From a virus, in the IMG/VR virus record IMGVR_UViG_3300037119_001151, positions 1-24,721 of that record: DNA of 24,721 bases; one strand, written 5' to 3'. Below, piece after piece: positions 1 through 8,064 of the stretch (position 1 is its first letter; every line of letters starts with the position of its first letter). The translations under genes were made by a program, and so were the position numbers. A model generated the notes under the pieces. The model did no database searches. It was not told the DNA's origin and worked only from the letters and a program-made list of their open reading frames with translations.

Positions 1-57
1 CGAACGGCCTAGGGCCTCGCGATATGTATGGCTTCAAGCTTCAGGAGGTGAAGAGTA

Positions 58-477
58 GTGCCAGCTGTAGGAACCAAGCCGAAGCCCGAGGGCCAAGCTC
101 TGAACCGGAACAAGCCTGCCCACGAGTGGGTGGAAGTGGAGAACGTGCCCTTCGAGGATGCACCCCAGCTTCCGCCCAGTGCCCCAGGTGGACGTCACTG
201 GACGGTGTGGACTCGCCGGTGGTGGGATGTCGTATCACGAATGCCACACGCTGTACTGTGGGATGAAGCTGACTGGCAGTACGCCTTCGACACCGCTGCA
301 GCCAAGCAGCTGTTCTACCTGAGCGGTGGAGCCACCAACGGTTCAGAGGTGCGGATCCGTGAGAAGGTCATGGGCACCACGTGGGACGCCCGCCGAGACC
401 TCCGGATCCGCTACGTCGACCCGAAGGAAGAGGCACCCCAGGCTGTAGCGAGCATCCATGAGCTCCACAGTATCTGA
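58..477 (+). CDS. Terminase small subunit
   Basis: Probable DNA-recognition subunit of the packaging motor, 139 residues. The GTG start at 58 is preceded by a strong AGGAGG at 43-48. The protein has an N-terminal polar tail, then a Trp-rich core (WTVWTRRWW) and a helical part with ADWQYAF, followed by an arginine-rich C-terminal third containing EVRIREKVMGTTWDARRDLR. In actinophage small terminases, a WW core is typically followed by an E-I-R-L-x-E-like helix and a D-R-R-L-R segment, and this matches that layout. It overlaps the next gene by 20 bases, which suggests translational coupling. I see no clear helix-turn-helix. The first 57 bases of the window hold only this ribosome site and no recognisable gene. 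The call rests on pattern and position. Confidence 0.78.
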   Translation: MPAVGTKPKPEGQALNRNKPAHEWVEVENVPFEDAPQLPPSAPGGRHWTVWTRRWWDVVSRMPHAVLWDEADWQYAFDTAAAKQLFYLSGGATNGSEVRIREKVMGTTWDARRDLRIRYVDPKEEAPQAVASIHELHSI

Positions 478-2245
478 CCTCCTCCTTCCGGGGTACTCGG
501 TCGACCCGCTGACGGGCGCCTGGTGCAGTATCCCGTGGCCCTCCACGTGGGAAGAGAAGGACGCGCTGATCAAGAACTCCATCGCTCCTGGGCTTATCGA
601 CTGGAGCGAAGGGCGCACCGACGAGCCTGGCCTGATCCACTACATGCACGGCACGCCGTGGGAGTGGACCAAGGGGCAGAAGCGGTTCCTGGTCCTGTGG
701 TACCTGCTGGACGAGGATGGCCGGTTCGTCTATCGGTCCGGCGTGAAGCGCGGAGCCAAGGGCACCGGCAAGGACCCCATGCTGGCAGCGATGGCCAACA
801 CCGAGCTGCTCGGACCGGTGGAGCCCTACGACCGCGACGACAAGACAGGCATGTGGATCGCCCGGAAGCGTGGATTCCCACTAGTACAGGTGATGTCCAA
901 CTCGGAGGAGCAGAGCAAGAAGGTCCTCCGCATCGCCAACGGGATGTGGTCCCGAGCTGCGAAGCTCCACTACGAGCTCGACTGCGGTGCGACCCGCACG
1001 CTCATCAAGGGCACGGGCGCCCGGTTCGAAGTTCCCACAGCTGCAGAGGAATCTTCCGAGGGTGACCCTGTCACCTTTGCTGGCATCAACGAGTCGCACC
1101 ACATGAACTCGAGCAACGGCGGGCAGGACAACGCCGACGTGATCCGCCGCAACGTGGCCAAAAGCCCTGCCTCCGTGCAGGCTCGGGTCATTGAGTTCAC
1201 CAACGCGCACCGCCAGGGCATGGACTCGGTCGCCGAGCGGAGCTACGAAGCCTGGCAGCACCAGATGGCTACGGACTATGCCGGCAAGCGGGACATCCTC
1301 TACGACACTATCGAGTCTCCGCCAGACAGCGACATCCTCAGTGAAGAAGGGCGCATGCGCGCTCTCCGCGCGGCGTACATGGACGCTGACTGGAACGACA
1401 TCCAGCGAATCTCGGACGAGATGGCTGACCGGCGGACCACCGTCGCCGACGCCATCCGCTTCTACCTCAACGGCCTCGGCTCTGAGGAAGACAGCTGGGT
1501 GGAGCCAGCCGGGTGGGACCAGCTCGCTGAGCCGCAGGTCGTCGCCGACAAGGACCGCGTCGCGCTGTTCCTGGACTGCTCCAAGAGCGAAGACGCTACA
1601 GGTCTGGTGGGGTGCCGGATCGACGACCTGCCCTATGTCACCGAGGAGAACGCTCGGTACTACCTGTTCAAGCTGGGCGTCTGGCAGAGGCCACACGGGC
1701 TGCCGAAGAAGCAGCTCTGGCGAGCTCCGCGAGCTGAGGTCGACGCCACGGTCAGAGCGGCCTTCAGTCGCTACTACGTCGTGTGGTTCGGGGTCGACCC
1801 CTCCCCGGCCAAGGACGACACCGAGGAAGCCCTGTACTGGACAGCCCTCATCGACTCGTGGCACCAGGACCTCGGGAAGAAGATCCCGGTCTGGTGCACG
1901 CCCAGGCACAGCTGCCTGTTCGACATGCGGCTGTCCGAGCACGGCGGTGCCACGCGGAACAAGGAGTTCACCGAGGCTGCCGAGCTCGTGGCCAAGTGGG
2001 TCGACGAGGAAGGGCTGGACGGCCCACTCCGCCACGACGGCGATCCGATCATGCGGACGCAGGTGCACAACGCGCGTCGCCGTCCGAACACCTGGGGTGT
2101 CTCGCTGGGCAAGGTGACTCGAGACTCCAACAAGCTAGTGGACCTGGCAGTATGCGGGGTCGGTGCAGTGATGGGGGCACGGAAAGCTCTCAACAGCGGC
2201 AAGCTGAAGAAGAAGGCAACCCCCACCCGAGTCATCGTCCTCTAG
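458..2245 (+). CDS. terL: Terminase large subunit (packaging ATPase and nuclease)
   Basis: Motor protein that hydrolyses ATP to pump DNA through the portal and cuts the concatemer; 595 residues, normal for the family. The N-terminal ATPase half has a Walker A-like GAKGTGKD at residues 99-106 and a probable Walker B/catalytic carboxylate in TFAGINESHH with Glu212. The C-terminal RNase H-like nuclease shows three spaced acidic residues: Asp373 in ALFLDCSKSED, Asp447 in WFGVDPSPAKDD and Asp562 in KLVDLAVCG. The ATG at 458 lies inside the small terminase gene, and no strong Shine-Dalgarno site is visible, so coupling to the upstream gene is likely. All expected catalytic features are present. A long reverse-strand frame across this gene is a shadow. 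Confidence 0.95.
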   Translation: MSSTVSDLLLPGYSVDPLTGAWCSIPWPSTWEEKDALIKNSIAPGLIDWSEGRTDEPGLIHYMHGTPWEWTKGQKRFLVLWYLLDEDGRFVYRSGVKRGAKGTGKDPMLAAMANTELLGPVEPYDRDDKTGMWIARKRGFPLVQVMSNSEEQSKKVLRIANGMWSRAAKLHYELDCGATRTLIKGTGARFEVPTAAEESSEGDPVTFAGINESHHMNSSNGGQDNADVIRRNVAKSPASVQARVIEFTNAHRQGMDSVAERSYEAWQHQMATDYAGKRDILYDTIESPPDSDILSEEGRMRALRAAYMDADWNDIQRISDEMADRRTTVADAIRFYLNGLGSEEDSWVEPAGWDQLAEPQVVADKDRVALFLDCSKSEDATGLVGCRIDDLPYVTEENARYYLFKLGVWQRPHGLPKKQLWRAPRAEVDATVRAAFSRYYVVWFGVDPSPAKDDTEEALYWTALIDSWHQDLGKKIPVWCTPRHSCLFDMRLSEHGGATRNKEFTEAAELVAKWVDEEGLDGPLRHDGDPIMRTQVHNARRRPNTWGVSLGKVTRDSNKLVDLAVCGVGAVMGARKALNSGKLKKKATPTRVIVL

Positions 2246-2254
2246 GAGTACGCA

Positions 2255-3676
2255 GTGTCTGAAGCTCCGGCGTTCCTCGTCCTGCAGAACCTTGACGACG
2301 ATGAGGAGAAGATCCGGCAGCGGCTGATCAACCAGCTGCGCCGAGCCCAGATGTCCAACGCGCGGCAGCAGTCCTTCTACGAGGGCTCCCGCTTGGTGCG
2401 GGACCTGGGCATCTCCATCCCGCCCCACCTGCAGAACTTGGAGGCGGTGGCCGCGTGGCCCGAGACGATCGTCGACGTCATCGACGAGCGCTCGGACTGG
2501 AGAGGCTGGAACACCGAGGGCGACCTCGGTCTGGAGGACATCTACAAGGACAACCACCTCGACATCGAGGTAGGGCAGGCGGTCCTGGACGCTCTGATCT
2601 GCGGGCTGGGGTTCCTCACCGTCGGCACGGGCGACGAGGACAACGACGAGCCAGAAGTGCTCGTAAAGGCCGAGTCGCCCAACAGGATGACCGCGACCTG
2701 GGATCCCCGCGTCCGGCGTCCCTCAGAGGCACTGACCGAGCTCCACGACGCGTACCGTCGGATCGAGGGCTGGCGCCTCTACCTGCCAGGGCAGACCATC
2801 ACCACCAAGCGGGTGAACGGTCGACTCGTGGTCACGGACCGCGACCAGCACGAGCTGCCCCGCATTCCGGTCAGCATGATGCTGAACCGTCCGCGGACCA
2901 ACCGGAGCTACGGGCGCAGCGAGATCACCCGTGCAGTGCGAAGCATGACCGAGTCCGGGATGCGCACCCTCCTGGGCATGGAGGTCGCGCGCGAGTTCTA
3001 CGGCACGCAGCAGCGCTACCTCATGGGCGCCGATGAGAGTATGTTCGTGGACATGGATGGCAACCGCAAGACCATGTGGGACGCCATCATCGGCAAGATC
3101 CTTGCACTGCCACGGGATGAGAACGGTGAGACTGCAGAGGTCGGCAGCTTCTCCGCGAGCTCGCCGCAGCCGTTCACCGAGCTGCTGAAGACCTACTCGC
3201 AGATGATCAGCTCGGCCACCGGTGTCCCGGCTACGCACCTCGGCTTCACCACGGACAACCCCACAAGTGCCGACGCCATCGCCCGAGCTGACCTCCGCCT
3301 CGACAAGCGGGCCAAGCGTCGCCACCGGTTCTACGACCTCGGGCTGATCGACCTCGGGGAGACCGCCTACCTCTGGCGGGAGAGCGAGCTCCCGAAGCCG
3401 CGCTCCGTCAACTCGCTGTGGGTCGACCCCTCCACCCCGACCCCGGCTGCGTCGGCCGACCGTGCGGTGAAGATGATCGCGTCCGGTGTCCTGGACCCCA
3501 CGTGGGACTACACCATGGAGCAGTTCGGGATGAACGACGAGGACATCGCTCGGGTGAAGAAGGAGCGGCAGCGGACCGAGGGTCGACGCCGGTTGGCTAA
3601 GATCGCTGACGCCGCCCGTCCACCCGCCACGACTACCACTCCCCCGGAGACCACGGATGTCACTGTCGCGAGCTGA
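2255..3676 (+). CDS. Portal protein, SPP1 Gp6-like
   Basis: Forms the dodecameric ring at one capsid vertex through which DNA enters and leaves. Length of 473 residues fits the SPP1 Gp6-like portal family. The N-terminus has the usual helical start with repeated Arg/Gln (RQRLINQLRRAQMSNARQQSFYEG). The middle contains an RVYLPG-like strand (WRLYLPGQTITTK) and the typical NRPRTNRSYGRSEIT loop. The crown/stem helices follow, with SSATGVPATHLGFTTDNPTS, a family hallmark. The GTG start at 2255 has AGGAG at 2244-2248 overlapping the terminase stop codon. The 3' end overlaps the MuF-like gene by 20 bases. The Thr/Pro-rich C-terminus is low complexity and probably flexible. Confidence 0.93.
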   Translation: MSEAPAFLVLQNLDDDEEKIRQRLINQLRRAQMSNARQQSFYEGSRLVRDLGISIPPHLQNLEAVAAWPETIVDVIDERSDWRGWNTEGDLGLEDIYKDNHLDIEVGQAVLDALICGLGFLTVGTGDEDNDEPEVLVKAESPNRMTATWDPRVRRPSEALTELHDAYRRIEGWRLYLPGQTITTKRVNGRLVVTDRDQHELPRIPVSMMLNRPRTNRSYGRSEITRAVRSMTESGMRTLLGMEVAREFYGTQQRYLMGADESMFVDMDGNRKTMWDAIIGKILALPRDENGETAEVGSFSASSPQPFTELLKTYSQMISSATGVPATHLGFTTDNPTSADAIARADLRLDKRAKRRHRFYDLGLIDLGETAYLWRESELPKPRSVNSLWVDPSTPTPAASADRAVKMIASGVLDPTWDYTMEQFGMNDEDIARVKKERQRTEGRRRLAKIADAARPPATTTTPPETTDVTVAS

Positions 3677-4211
3677 GATCTCGGTCTACCGCTCAGCTCT
3701 CCAGGACGTCAACGCCCTGCTCCAGAGGGTCCTTCGCTCCTTCTGGGCGGGCGTTGACCCGGAGAAGGCGATCGCCGCCCGCAACGATCTGGAGGACTTT
3801 CTCCCGGACGTGCTGGTCGACTACCACCAGGCAGCTGCCGCCGTGGCCGCAGACTGGTACGACCTGAACCGCACTGGTCGTGGGAAGTTCGACGCGATCA
3901 TGCCCGAGCCGCCCGAGCCGGAGCGAGCTGAGATCCTCGCCCGCTGGGCAGTCAGTCCGCTGTTCTCGGCGCAGCCAGACTCCGACGCCGCGCTGTCGAA
4001 GCTCGGCATGGCCAGCCAGCGACTGGTCCTGGATGGCGCTCGCGATACCATCATGGTGTCCTCCGTGAAGGACCCCTCCAAGCCCGGCTGGATCCGCATA
4101 GGTACAGGGGACTGCGACTTCTGCAAGGAGCGTCTCGGCCAGCGGACCACGACCAGCACCATTTTCGACTCCCACGACGGCTGTGGGTGCGGGGCGGTAC
4201 CGGGATTCTAG
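3657..4211 (+). CDS. MuF-like minor head protein
   Basis: Minor capsid protein of 184 residues, encoded directly after the portal as is usual for MuF-type proteins. The N-terminal half is helical. The C-terminus carries the Cys/His signature: WIRIGTGDCDFCKERLG, then FDSHDGCGCGAVPGF at the very end, giving a C-x2-C and H-x2-C-x-C set that could bind a metal. The ATG at 3657 is preceded by GGAGA at 3646-3650 with suitable spacing and starts inside the portal gene. Family members are thought to sit inside the head near the portal and some are injected with DNA. There is no toxin or enzyme extension beyond the short MuF domain. Confidence 0.82.
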   Translation: MSLSRAEISVYRSALQDVNALLQRVLRSFWAGVDPEKAIAARNDLEDFLPDVLVDYHQAAAAVAADWYDLNRTGRGKFDAIMPEPPEPERAEILARWAVSPLFSAQPDSDAALSKLGMASQRLVLDGARDTIMVSSVKDPSKPGWIRIGTGDCDFCKERLGQRTTTSTIFDSHDGCGCGAVPGF

Positions 4212-4288
4212 ACCACCTGCAGAAGCAGGGTAAGCGTTACGTCCACGCTCAAGGACGGTGCAGAACCTGACGAGGTACGGAGATCGAA

Positions 4289-4882
4289 ATGCCGGAAACG
4301 CAGACCCAGCAGGGTACGCAGGGTGACCAGCAGAACACCCAGCAGACCCAGCAGACCCAGCAGGACCAGAGCAAGACCTTCACCCAGGCGGAGGTCGACT
4401 CGCTGATCCTGAAGCGAGCCGAGCGTGTGGCCGCTGACAAGTACAGCGACTACGCCGACCTGAAGACCAAGGCGACCAAGCTGGATGAGATCGAGGCGGC
4501 GAACGCCACCGAGCTCGAGAAGGCAGTCGCCAAGGCGAAGAAGGAAGGCGCGGCGGAGGTGCAGACCTCGGCCAACGAGAAGCTCGCCAAGGCGGAGGCC
4601 CGTGCTCTGGCAGCAGAGGCCAAGTTCCGGAACCCGACGCTCGCCGTCAAGTCGATCGACATGTCCGGGGTGAAGGTCAGCGAGAACGGCGACGTCGACG
4701 CGGAGGCCATCAAGAAGCTCCTCGCCGACTTGGCGAAGGACGAGCCCTACATGGTCGACGACGGCAAGGTGAAGCCCAAGCCGGACGACGCGCAGGGTCG
4801 CGGAGATGGACAGGTCAGCAGAGCCGAAGCCGGCAAAGCTGAAGCAGCAAAGCGGTTCGGCAAGCCTGCCGGGCAGCAGTAG
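4289..4882 (+). CDS. Capsid scaffolding protein
   Basis: Internal scaffold that guides assembly of the capsid shell and is absent from mature heads. The 197-residue protein has a Gln/Thr-rich low-complexity start, then a long charged, Ala/Lys/Glu-rich helix (about residues 30-110) of coiled-coil character. A conserved-looking KFRNPTLAVKSIDMSGV segment follows, and the C-terminus is basic and polar. This composition, and the position between minor head protein and decoration/capsid genes, is typical of siphovirus scaffolds. The ATG at 4289 has GGAG at 4279-4282. No protease signature is visible here or next to it, so scaffold removal would have to occur by exit or by another protease. The 77 bases upstream (4212-4288) show no convincing terminator or promoter. 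Confidence 0.85.
   Translation: MPETQTQQGTQGDQQNTQQTQQTQQDQSKTFTQAEVDSLILKRAERVAADKYSDYADLKTKATKLDEIEAANATELEKAVAKAKKEGAAEVQTSANEKLAKAEARALAAEAKFRNPTLAVKSIDMSGVKVSENGDVDAEAIKKLLADLAKDEPYMVDDGKVKPKPDDAQGRGDGQVSRAEAGKAEAAKRFGKPAGQQ
4328..4368 (+). repeat. Short CAG-rich tandem repeat in scaffold gene
   Basis: Four imperfect copies of a 9-12 base unit built on CAGCAGACC encode a Gln-Gln-Thr run at the N-terminus of the scaffold protein. The reading frame is kept. This looks like slippage-derived low complexity rather than a regulatory site. Confidence 0.7.
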
Positions 4883-4940
4883 CACGTAAGCGGATCGGCA
4901 CCAGGCTGACCGCCTTGAGCACTGAAAGGAAACCCCCGAC

Positions 4941-5327
4941 ATGACGGACATTTCCGTTACCACCGTGGGCTACCAGGCGGAGAAGCGGAGCTGGCTCCTC
5001 GGCCCGCACGGCACCGAGCCTGGCGCCCAGCGAGGGATCACCCTCGACGCGTCCCTGTTCACGGCAGGAACGCACTACCCGAACGGCTACCTGCCGTCGG
5101 GCACCGCGATCAGCCCGGCTGGCGGTCCCTACTCGGGGACCGGTGCCTGCGCTGGCCTGACGTTCTCGTCCGTGCGCATCCCGTCGGCCACCTCCAAGGT
5201 GGCGACCGGGCTGGTCGTGCACGCGTTCGTGAACACCAACAAGCTCCCGTTCCCCTCGGGTACGGGTTCCCTCGGTGCCGGTGGCGCCGCTGCCCTCCCG
5301 CTCATCGTCTTCACGGCAGGTGAGTGA
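4941..5327 (+). CDS. Head decoration protein
   Basis: A 128-residue protein directly upstream of the major capsid gene, the place of lambda gpD-like decoration proteins. It is rich in Gly, Ser, Thr and short beta segments and lacks membrane segments. It has an LPSGTAIS stretch followed by GPYSGTG, VATGLVVHAFVNTNKLPF and a C-terminal LPLIVFTAGE, matching the layout of capsid-stabilising trimers that bind the shell after expansion. The ATG at 4941 has AAAGGA at 4925-4930. The 58 bases before it (4883-4940) contain only weak inverted repeats. The stop codon lies just before the capsid start, so both proteins can be made in similar high amounts. Confidence 0.8.
   Translation: MTDISVTTVGYQAEKRSWLLGPHGTEPGAQRGITLDASLFTAGTHYPNGYLPSGTAISPAGGPYSGTGACAGLTFSSVRIPSATSKVATGLVVHAFVNTNKLPFPSGTGSLGAGGAAALPLIVFTAGE
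5318..5323 (+). promoter_or_regulatory. Ribosome binding site that fixes the major capsid start
   Basis: AGGTGA lies six bases before the ATG at 5330 but directly abuts a GTG at 5324. The spacing favours ATG 5330 (protein starting MAIVFDG) over the longer frame beginning MIMAIV. The site sits inside the last codons of the decoration gene. Confidence 0.7.
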
Positions 5328-5329
5328 TC

Positions 5330-6361
5330 ATGGCTATCGTCTTCGACGGACCGGTGACCCCGGACGCCCTGACCGCTTTCGTTCGTGACGTTCCGTCCCC
5401 GCAGGACCAGGTTCTGAACCTGATCCTCCCGGACCGCGTCCTGAACAAGAACACGATCGACCTGTCCGAGCTGACGCGCACCAACCGCACCGCGCGGTTC
5501 CGTGCGTTCGACGCACGGCTGCACGTCTCCGAGCGCGACGTCAGCTCGACCAAGCAGGTCAAGCTTCCGCCGCTGTCGAGCTCGGTGAGCGTCGGCGAGT
5601 TCGAGCGGCTCCAGCTGGAGTTCGCTCGCCTCGGTGGGACGAACAACTCGGCCATCGTCAACGCCATCTACGACGACGCCACCAACCTCACCCGTGAGGT
5701 GCGAGCCCGCATGGAGCAGGCCCGTGGTGACGTGCTCACGGACGGCAAGTTCACGCTGGCCGGTGAGGGCAACCTCACCATGGAGGCGGACTTCGGTGTC
5801 CCCGGCAACCACATCGTGGCGCCCGGCACCCTCTGGTCCACCGTCGCCACGGCGACCATCATCCAGAACCTCACGGACTGGGTGAACATCTACATCGCCA
5901 CCAACGGATCCCGGCCGATTGGCATGGTCGTCTCCACCCGGATCCTGAACTACATGCTGCAGAACGCTGAGATCCGCACCCTCGCTGCGTCGATGTCCGG
6001 CACCCCCGGTCTCGTCGGTCGCAACGTCCTGGACGCGGCTCTCAGCAACTTCGGCCTGCCGCCGATCGTCCTCGTGTACGACTCCGTCGTGGACGTGGAC
6101 ACGGTGACCACCAAGGTGATCCCGGACGACCGGGTGATCATGTTTGGCGCCGACGTCGGCTACACCGCGTGGGGCATCACCGCCACGTCGCTGGAGCTCG
6201 CCCAGGCTGCCGAGACGGACCTCTCGTTCGAGGACGCTCCTGGCATCGTCGGCGTGGTCATCAAGGAGGGTCCGCCCTTCCGTCAGTTCACCTACGTCGA
6301 CGCCGTCGGCATGCCGGTGCTCGAGAACCCGCGTCGTCTGCTCGTTGCAGACGTCGCCTGA
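5330..6361 (+). CDS. Major capsid protein, E-type (HK97 fold)
   Basis: Main shell protein, 343 residues. It belongs by pattern to the phage major capsid protein E family. Features seen are an N-terminal arm with ALTAFVRDVPSPQDQVLNLILPD; an ARLHVSERD...KQVKLPPLSSSVSVGEFERLQLE strand-helix region; the long helix LTREVRARMEQARGDVLTDGKFTL followed by a DFGVPGNHIV loop; and a C-terminal WGITATSLELAQA...FRQFTYVDAVGMPVLENPRRLLVADV. The last part resembles the axial-domain tail of this family. Starting at ATG 5330 fits the ribosome site; a GTG six bases earlier is less likely. The decoration-capsid order resembles lambda D-E, and the separate scaffold gene fits a capsid without a fused scaffold domain. 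Confidence 0.93.
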   Translation: MAIVFDGPVTPDALTAFVRDVPSPQDQVLNLILPDRVLNKNTIDLSELTRTNRTARFRAFDARLHVSERDVSSTKQVKLPPLSSSVSVGEFERLQLEFARLGGTNNSAIVNAIYDDATNLTREVRARMEQARGDVLTDGKFTLAGEGNLTMEADFGVPGNHIVAPGTLWSTVATATIIQNLTDWVNIYIATNGSRPIGMVVSTRILNYMLQNAEIRTLAASMSGTPGLVGRNVLDAALSNFGLPPIVLVYDSVVDVDTVTTKVIPDDRVIMFGADVGYTAWGITATSLELAQAAETDLSFEDAPGIVGVVIKEGPPFRQFTYVDAVGMPVLENPRRLLVADVA

Positions 6362-6374
6362 TCAGGAGGGCAGC

Positions 6375-6713
6375 ATGGCCAGCAAGAAGAAGCTGAACAC
6401 CTTCGTCCACGTGGACGGGGTGCAGTACGGTCCCGACAGCGACCTGCCCGCAGCGGTCGCCAAGAAGATCGACAACCCCGACGTCTGGGCCAGCGGCTCG
6501 GACGACGAGGACGGTGCGGAGGCAGGGCTGGGCGCGGGAGCGACCGACCTCTCCTCCGGTGGCACCGGGGATGGCGAGGGAGACGGCACGGGCGCAGGTC
6601 CGGACGACGACCAGGACAACCCCGCTGCCGTGGTCGAGTCGCCGTCACCGGCCGAGCCGGAGGTCGAGCAGGACAAGCGTCCGAGCTCGTCGTCTCGGCG
6701 CCGCAGCCGCTAG
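6375..6713 (+). CDS. Small acidic head-associated protein, function unknown
   Basis: A 112-residue protein between the capsid and connector genes, started by ATG 6375 after AGGAGGG at 6364-6370; the frame is open further upstream, but this site decides the start. The first about 40 residues form a small folded-looking part (FVHVDGVQYGPDSDLPAAVAKKI, then NPDVWASG). The remainder is a low-complexity, Gly/Asp/Glu-rich acidic linker ending in a basic SSSSRRRSR tail. Similar short proteins with a V-x-V-x-G-x-x-Y-x-P-G-D-like start occur after capsid genes in actinophages, mostly annotated as hypothetical. The acid-then-basic tail could bind capsid or DNA, but no function can be assigned. It shares its opening pattern with the gene at 7845. 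Confidence 0.8.
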   Translation: MASKKKLNTFVHVDGVQYGPDSDLPAAVAKKIDNPDVWASGSDDEDGAEAGLGAGATDLSSGGTGDGEGDGTGAGPDDDQDNPAAVVESPSPAEPEVEQDKRPSSSSRRRSR

Positions 6714-6729
6714 CTAGGGAGGGGTCGCC

Positions 6730-7125
6730 ATGCCTGAGCCGTTCGCAATTCCGGAGGACGTGGAGGACATCTGGCGACCCCTCACTGAGCAGGAGACCCG
6801 CATCGCGGAGAACCTGCTTGGAAGAGCTAGCCGCATGGTCCGCAGGCGGTTCTCCACCATCGATGCTCGCATCGCCAGTGGAGACCTGGACCCGAAGGAC
6901 GCGGCGGATGTCGTGTCTGCAATGGTCAAGCGGGCCATGCTCACCGCGGATGGAGTCACCCAGCGCACGCAGACTGGTGGCCCGTTCAGCGACACCGAGG
7001 TCTTCGCCAACCCGATGGGGAACTTGTTCTTCACCAACGAAGACCTTTCTGCACTGGAGGATTCCTCGCTCTCGGGAGGGCGTCGTGCGTTCAGCATTGA
7101 CCTAGCCCCGGACGCAGGGGTCTGA
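6730..7125 (+). CDS. Head-to-tail adaptor (Gp15/Gp19/Gp42-like)
   Basis: A 131-residue helical protein expected to form the first connector ring beneath the portal. It has an N-terminal EDIWRPLTEQETRIAENLLGRASRMVRRRF helix pair, an AADVVSAMVKRAM helix and a tail with GPFSDTEVFANPMGNLFFTNEDLSAL. This order, including a G-x-F-S/Y-x-S/T-like turn before an E-D-L-x-x-L helix, matches the Gp19/Gp15/Gp42 phage connector family. The ATG at 6730 has GGAGGGG at 6717-6723. It is followed directly, with no gap, by the GTG of the stopper gene. Confidence 0.85.
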   Translation: MPEPFAIPEDVEDIWRPLTEQETRIAENLLGRASRMVRRRFSTIDARIASGDLDPKDAADVVSAMVKRAMLTADGVTQRTQTGGPFSDTEVFANPMGNLFFTNEDLSALEDSSLSGGRRAFSIDLAPDAGV

Positions 7126-7455
7126 GTGGACACGCCCTGGACTGTTCACGTCCTACCCTACATCGGGACGGTCGAGAACAACTTCGGCAACACCGTCGAC
7201 GCCTGGGCCACCGAGCCGGTGCCCAAGGCGGTGTACGGGTGGGCGCCTGCGGGCACCAACGAGTCCAGTGCCAGCAGGCACACCGTCGTCAGCGACCTGG
7301 AGCTCTTCGCCCCATCGGACTTCATGATCGATTCCAAGGACCGTGTGAGGATCCTTGGCAAGACCTACGAGGTTCAGGGCGAGGTCGAGGACTTTGATCA
7401 CGGTCCGTTCGGCTACCGCCCAGGAGTGCGGGTCAATCTGAAGAGGTTCTCGTGA
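7126..7455 (+). CDS. Head-closure (stopper) protein
   Basis: A 109-residue beta-rich protein in the position of the head-to-tail stopper. Its GTG start at 7126 immediately follows the adaptor stop codon, so translation is probably coupled. Sequence signs are a strand-rich centre with DLELFAPSDFMIDSKDRVRILGKTYEVQGEVEDFDHGPFGYRPGVRVNLKRF. The pattern of a D-R-V-x-I-x-G-x-x-Y-E-V-x-G-E core followed by a G-x-x-x-G-x-x-V-x-L-K-R-x ending is common in actinophage stoppers. Stoppers plug the packaged head and dock the tail. Its last four bases overlap the next gene. Confidence 0.78.
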   Translation: MDTPWTVHVLPYIGTVENNFGNTVDAWATEPVPKAVYGWAPAGTNESSASRHTVVSDLELFAPSDFMIDSKDRVRILGKTYEVQGEVEDFDHGPFGYRPGVRVNLKRFS

Positions 7456-7835
7456 TCCTCCCCTCCGCCCCGATCGTGCTGGTCGCGTTCCTGAAGACCA
7501 ACACCGCGCTGGCTGCGATCCATGGCGGTCGGGTGGGGACCAAGCTGAACGCTGTGTTGCCGGCACTTCGGGTCCAGCGGATCGGCGGGACACCCGACGA
7601 GCCCTGGCGCGACAACCCGGTGATGCAAGTGGAGGCGTGGGGTGCCACCGAGGACGACGTGGATCTCCTCATTCGGACCGTGGTGGACGAGCTCCCCAAG
7701 GTGCGGAAGCCTGTAACCGGTGGGAAGGTCTGGACCTATGTCGTGGACTCCGGACCCTTCTGGGCACCGGACGACCCGAACCTGTCCAACAACAGCAGGT
7801 ACATCATCACCGTTCGACTACTGGTTACATCCTAG
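7452..7835 (+). CDS. Tail terminator protein
   Basis: A 127-residue protein at the fixed position between stopper and tail tube genes. It starts at a GTG within the GTGA overlap with the stopper gene. The sequence shows a helix-rich start, an LPALRVQRIGG strand and MQVEAWGATEDDVDLLIRTVVDELPKV, which is the core pattern of tail terminators (a Q-V-x-x-W-G stretch then a helix of D/E and L). It ends NNSRYIITVRLLVTS, a typical beta C-terminus. Such proteins form a ring that stops tail-tube polymerisation and joins tail to head. Confidence comes from motif and order together. Confidence 0.8.
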   Translation: MILPSAPIVLVAFLKTNTALAAIHGGRVGTKLNAVLPALRVQRIGGTPDEPWRDNPVMQVEAWGATEDDVDLLIRTVVDELPKVRKPVTGGKVWTYVVDSGPFWAPDDPNLSNNSRYIITVRLLVTS

Positions 7836-7844
7836 GAGGAAAGC

Positions 7845-8060
7845 ATGGCCAGCAACAAGTTCGTCGCCGTCCAGCCGATCGACGTCGGCACCGCCCGTGG
7901 CTACAACCCCGGTGACCCGATCACCCAGGATGTCGCCGACAGCCTCGGCCTCACCCTCGGGGAGCAGTACGCCCGTGAGGGCACCAAGGCAGCCGAAGAG
8001 GCTGTCGCGGCTCCCAGCGAGTCGCCCCAGCAGAACACCACCGTTCCGCCCGCGAAGTAA
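7845..8060 (+). CDS. Small protein, function unknown
   Basis: A 71-residue protein with a very good AGGAGGA at 7834-7840, overlapping the preceding stop codon. It begins MASNKFVAVQPIDV and has a YNPGDPIT turn followed by DVADSLGLTLGEQYAREG. The C-terminal third is a Ser/Pro/Gln-rich tail. The opening pattern (MAS-K, V-x-V, then Y-x-P-G-D and a VA helix) recalls the gene at 6375, so the two may be distant paralogues, with each lying beside a structural gene. No catalytic or membrane feature is visible. Small proteins at this place in actinophages are generally hypothetical. Confidence 0.75.
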   Translation: MASNKFVAVQPIDVGTARGYNPGDPITQDVADSLGLTLGEQYAREGTKAAEEAVAAPSESPQQNTTVPPAK

Positions 8061-8064
8061 CACC

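Noticed and set aside
24-266. 80-residue frame at the left edge
   Set aside because: It overlaps the terminase small subunit in another frame, lacks a ribosome site, and has shadow-like Ser/Arg/Gly composition.
881-2068. 395-residue frame on the reverse strand across the large terminase gene
   Set aside because: It lies opposite a clearly conserved ATPase/nuclease gene and has no family-like motif. In G/C-ending codon genes, long reverse-strand frames are common by chance.
4883-4940. Terminator or promoter between scaffold and decoration genes
   Set aside because: Only a four-base inverted repeat (AGGC...GCCT) without a T run was found, and no clear -10/-35 pair.
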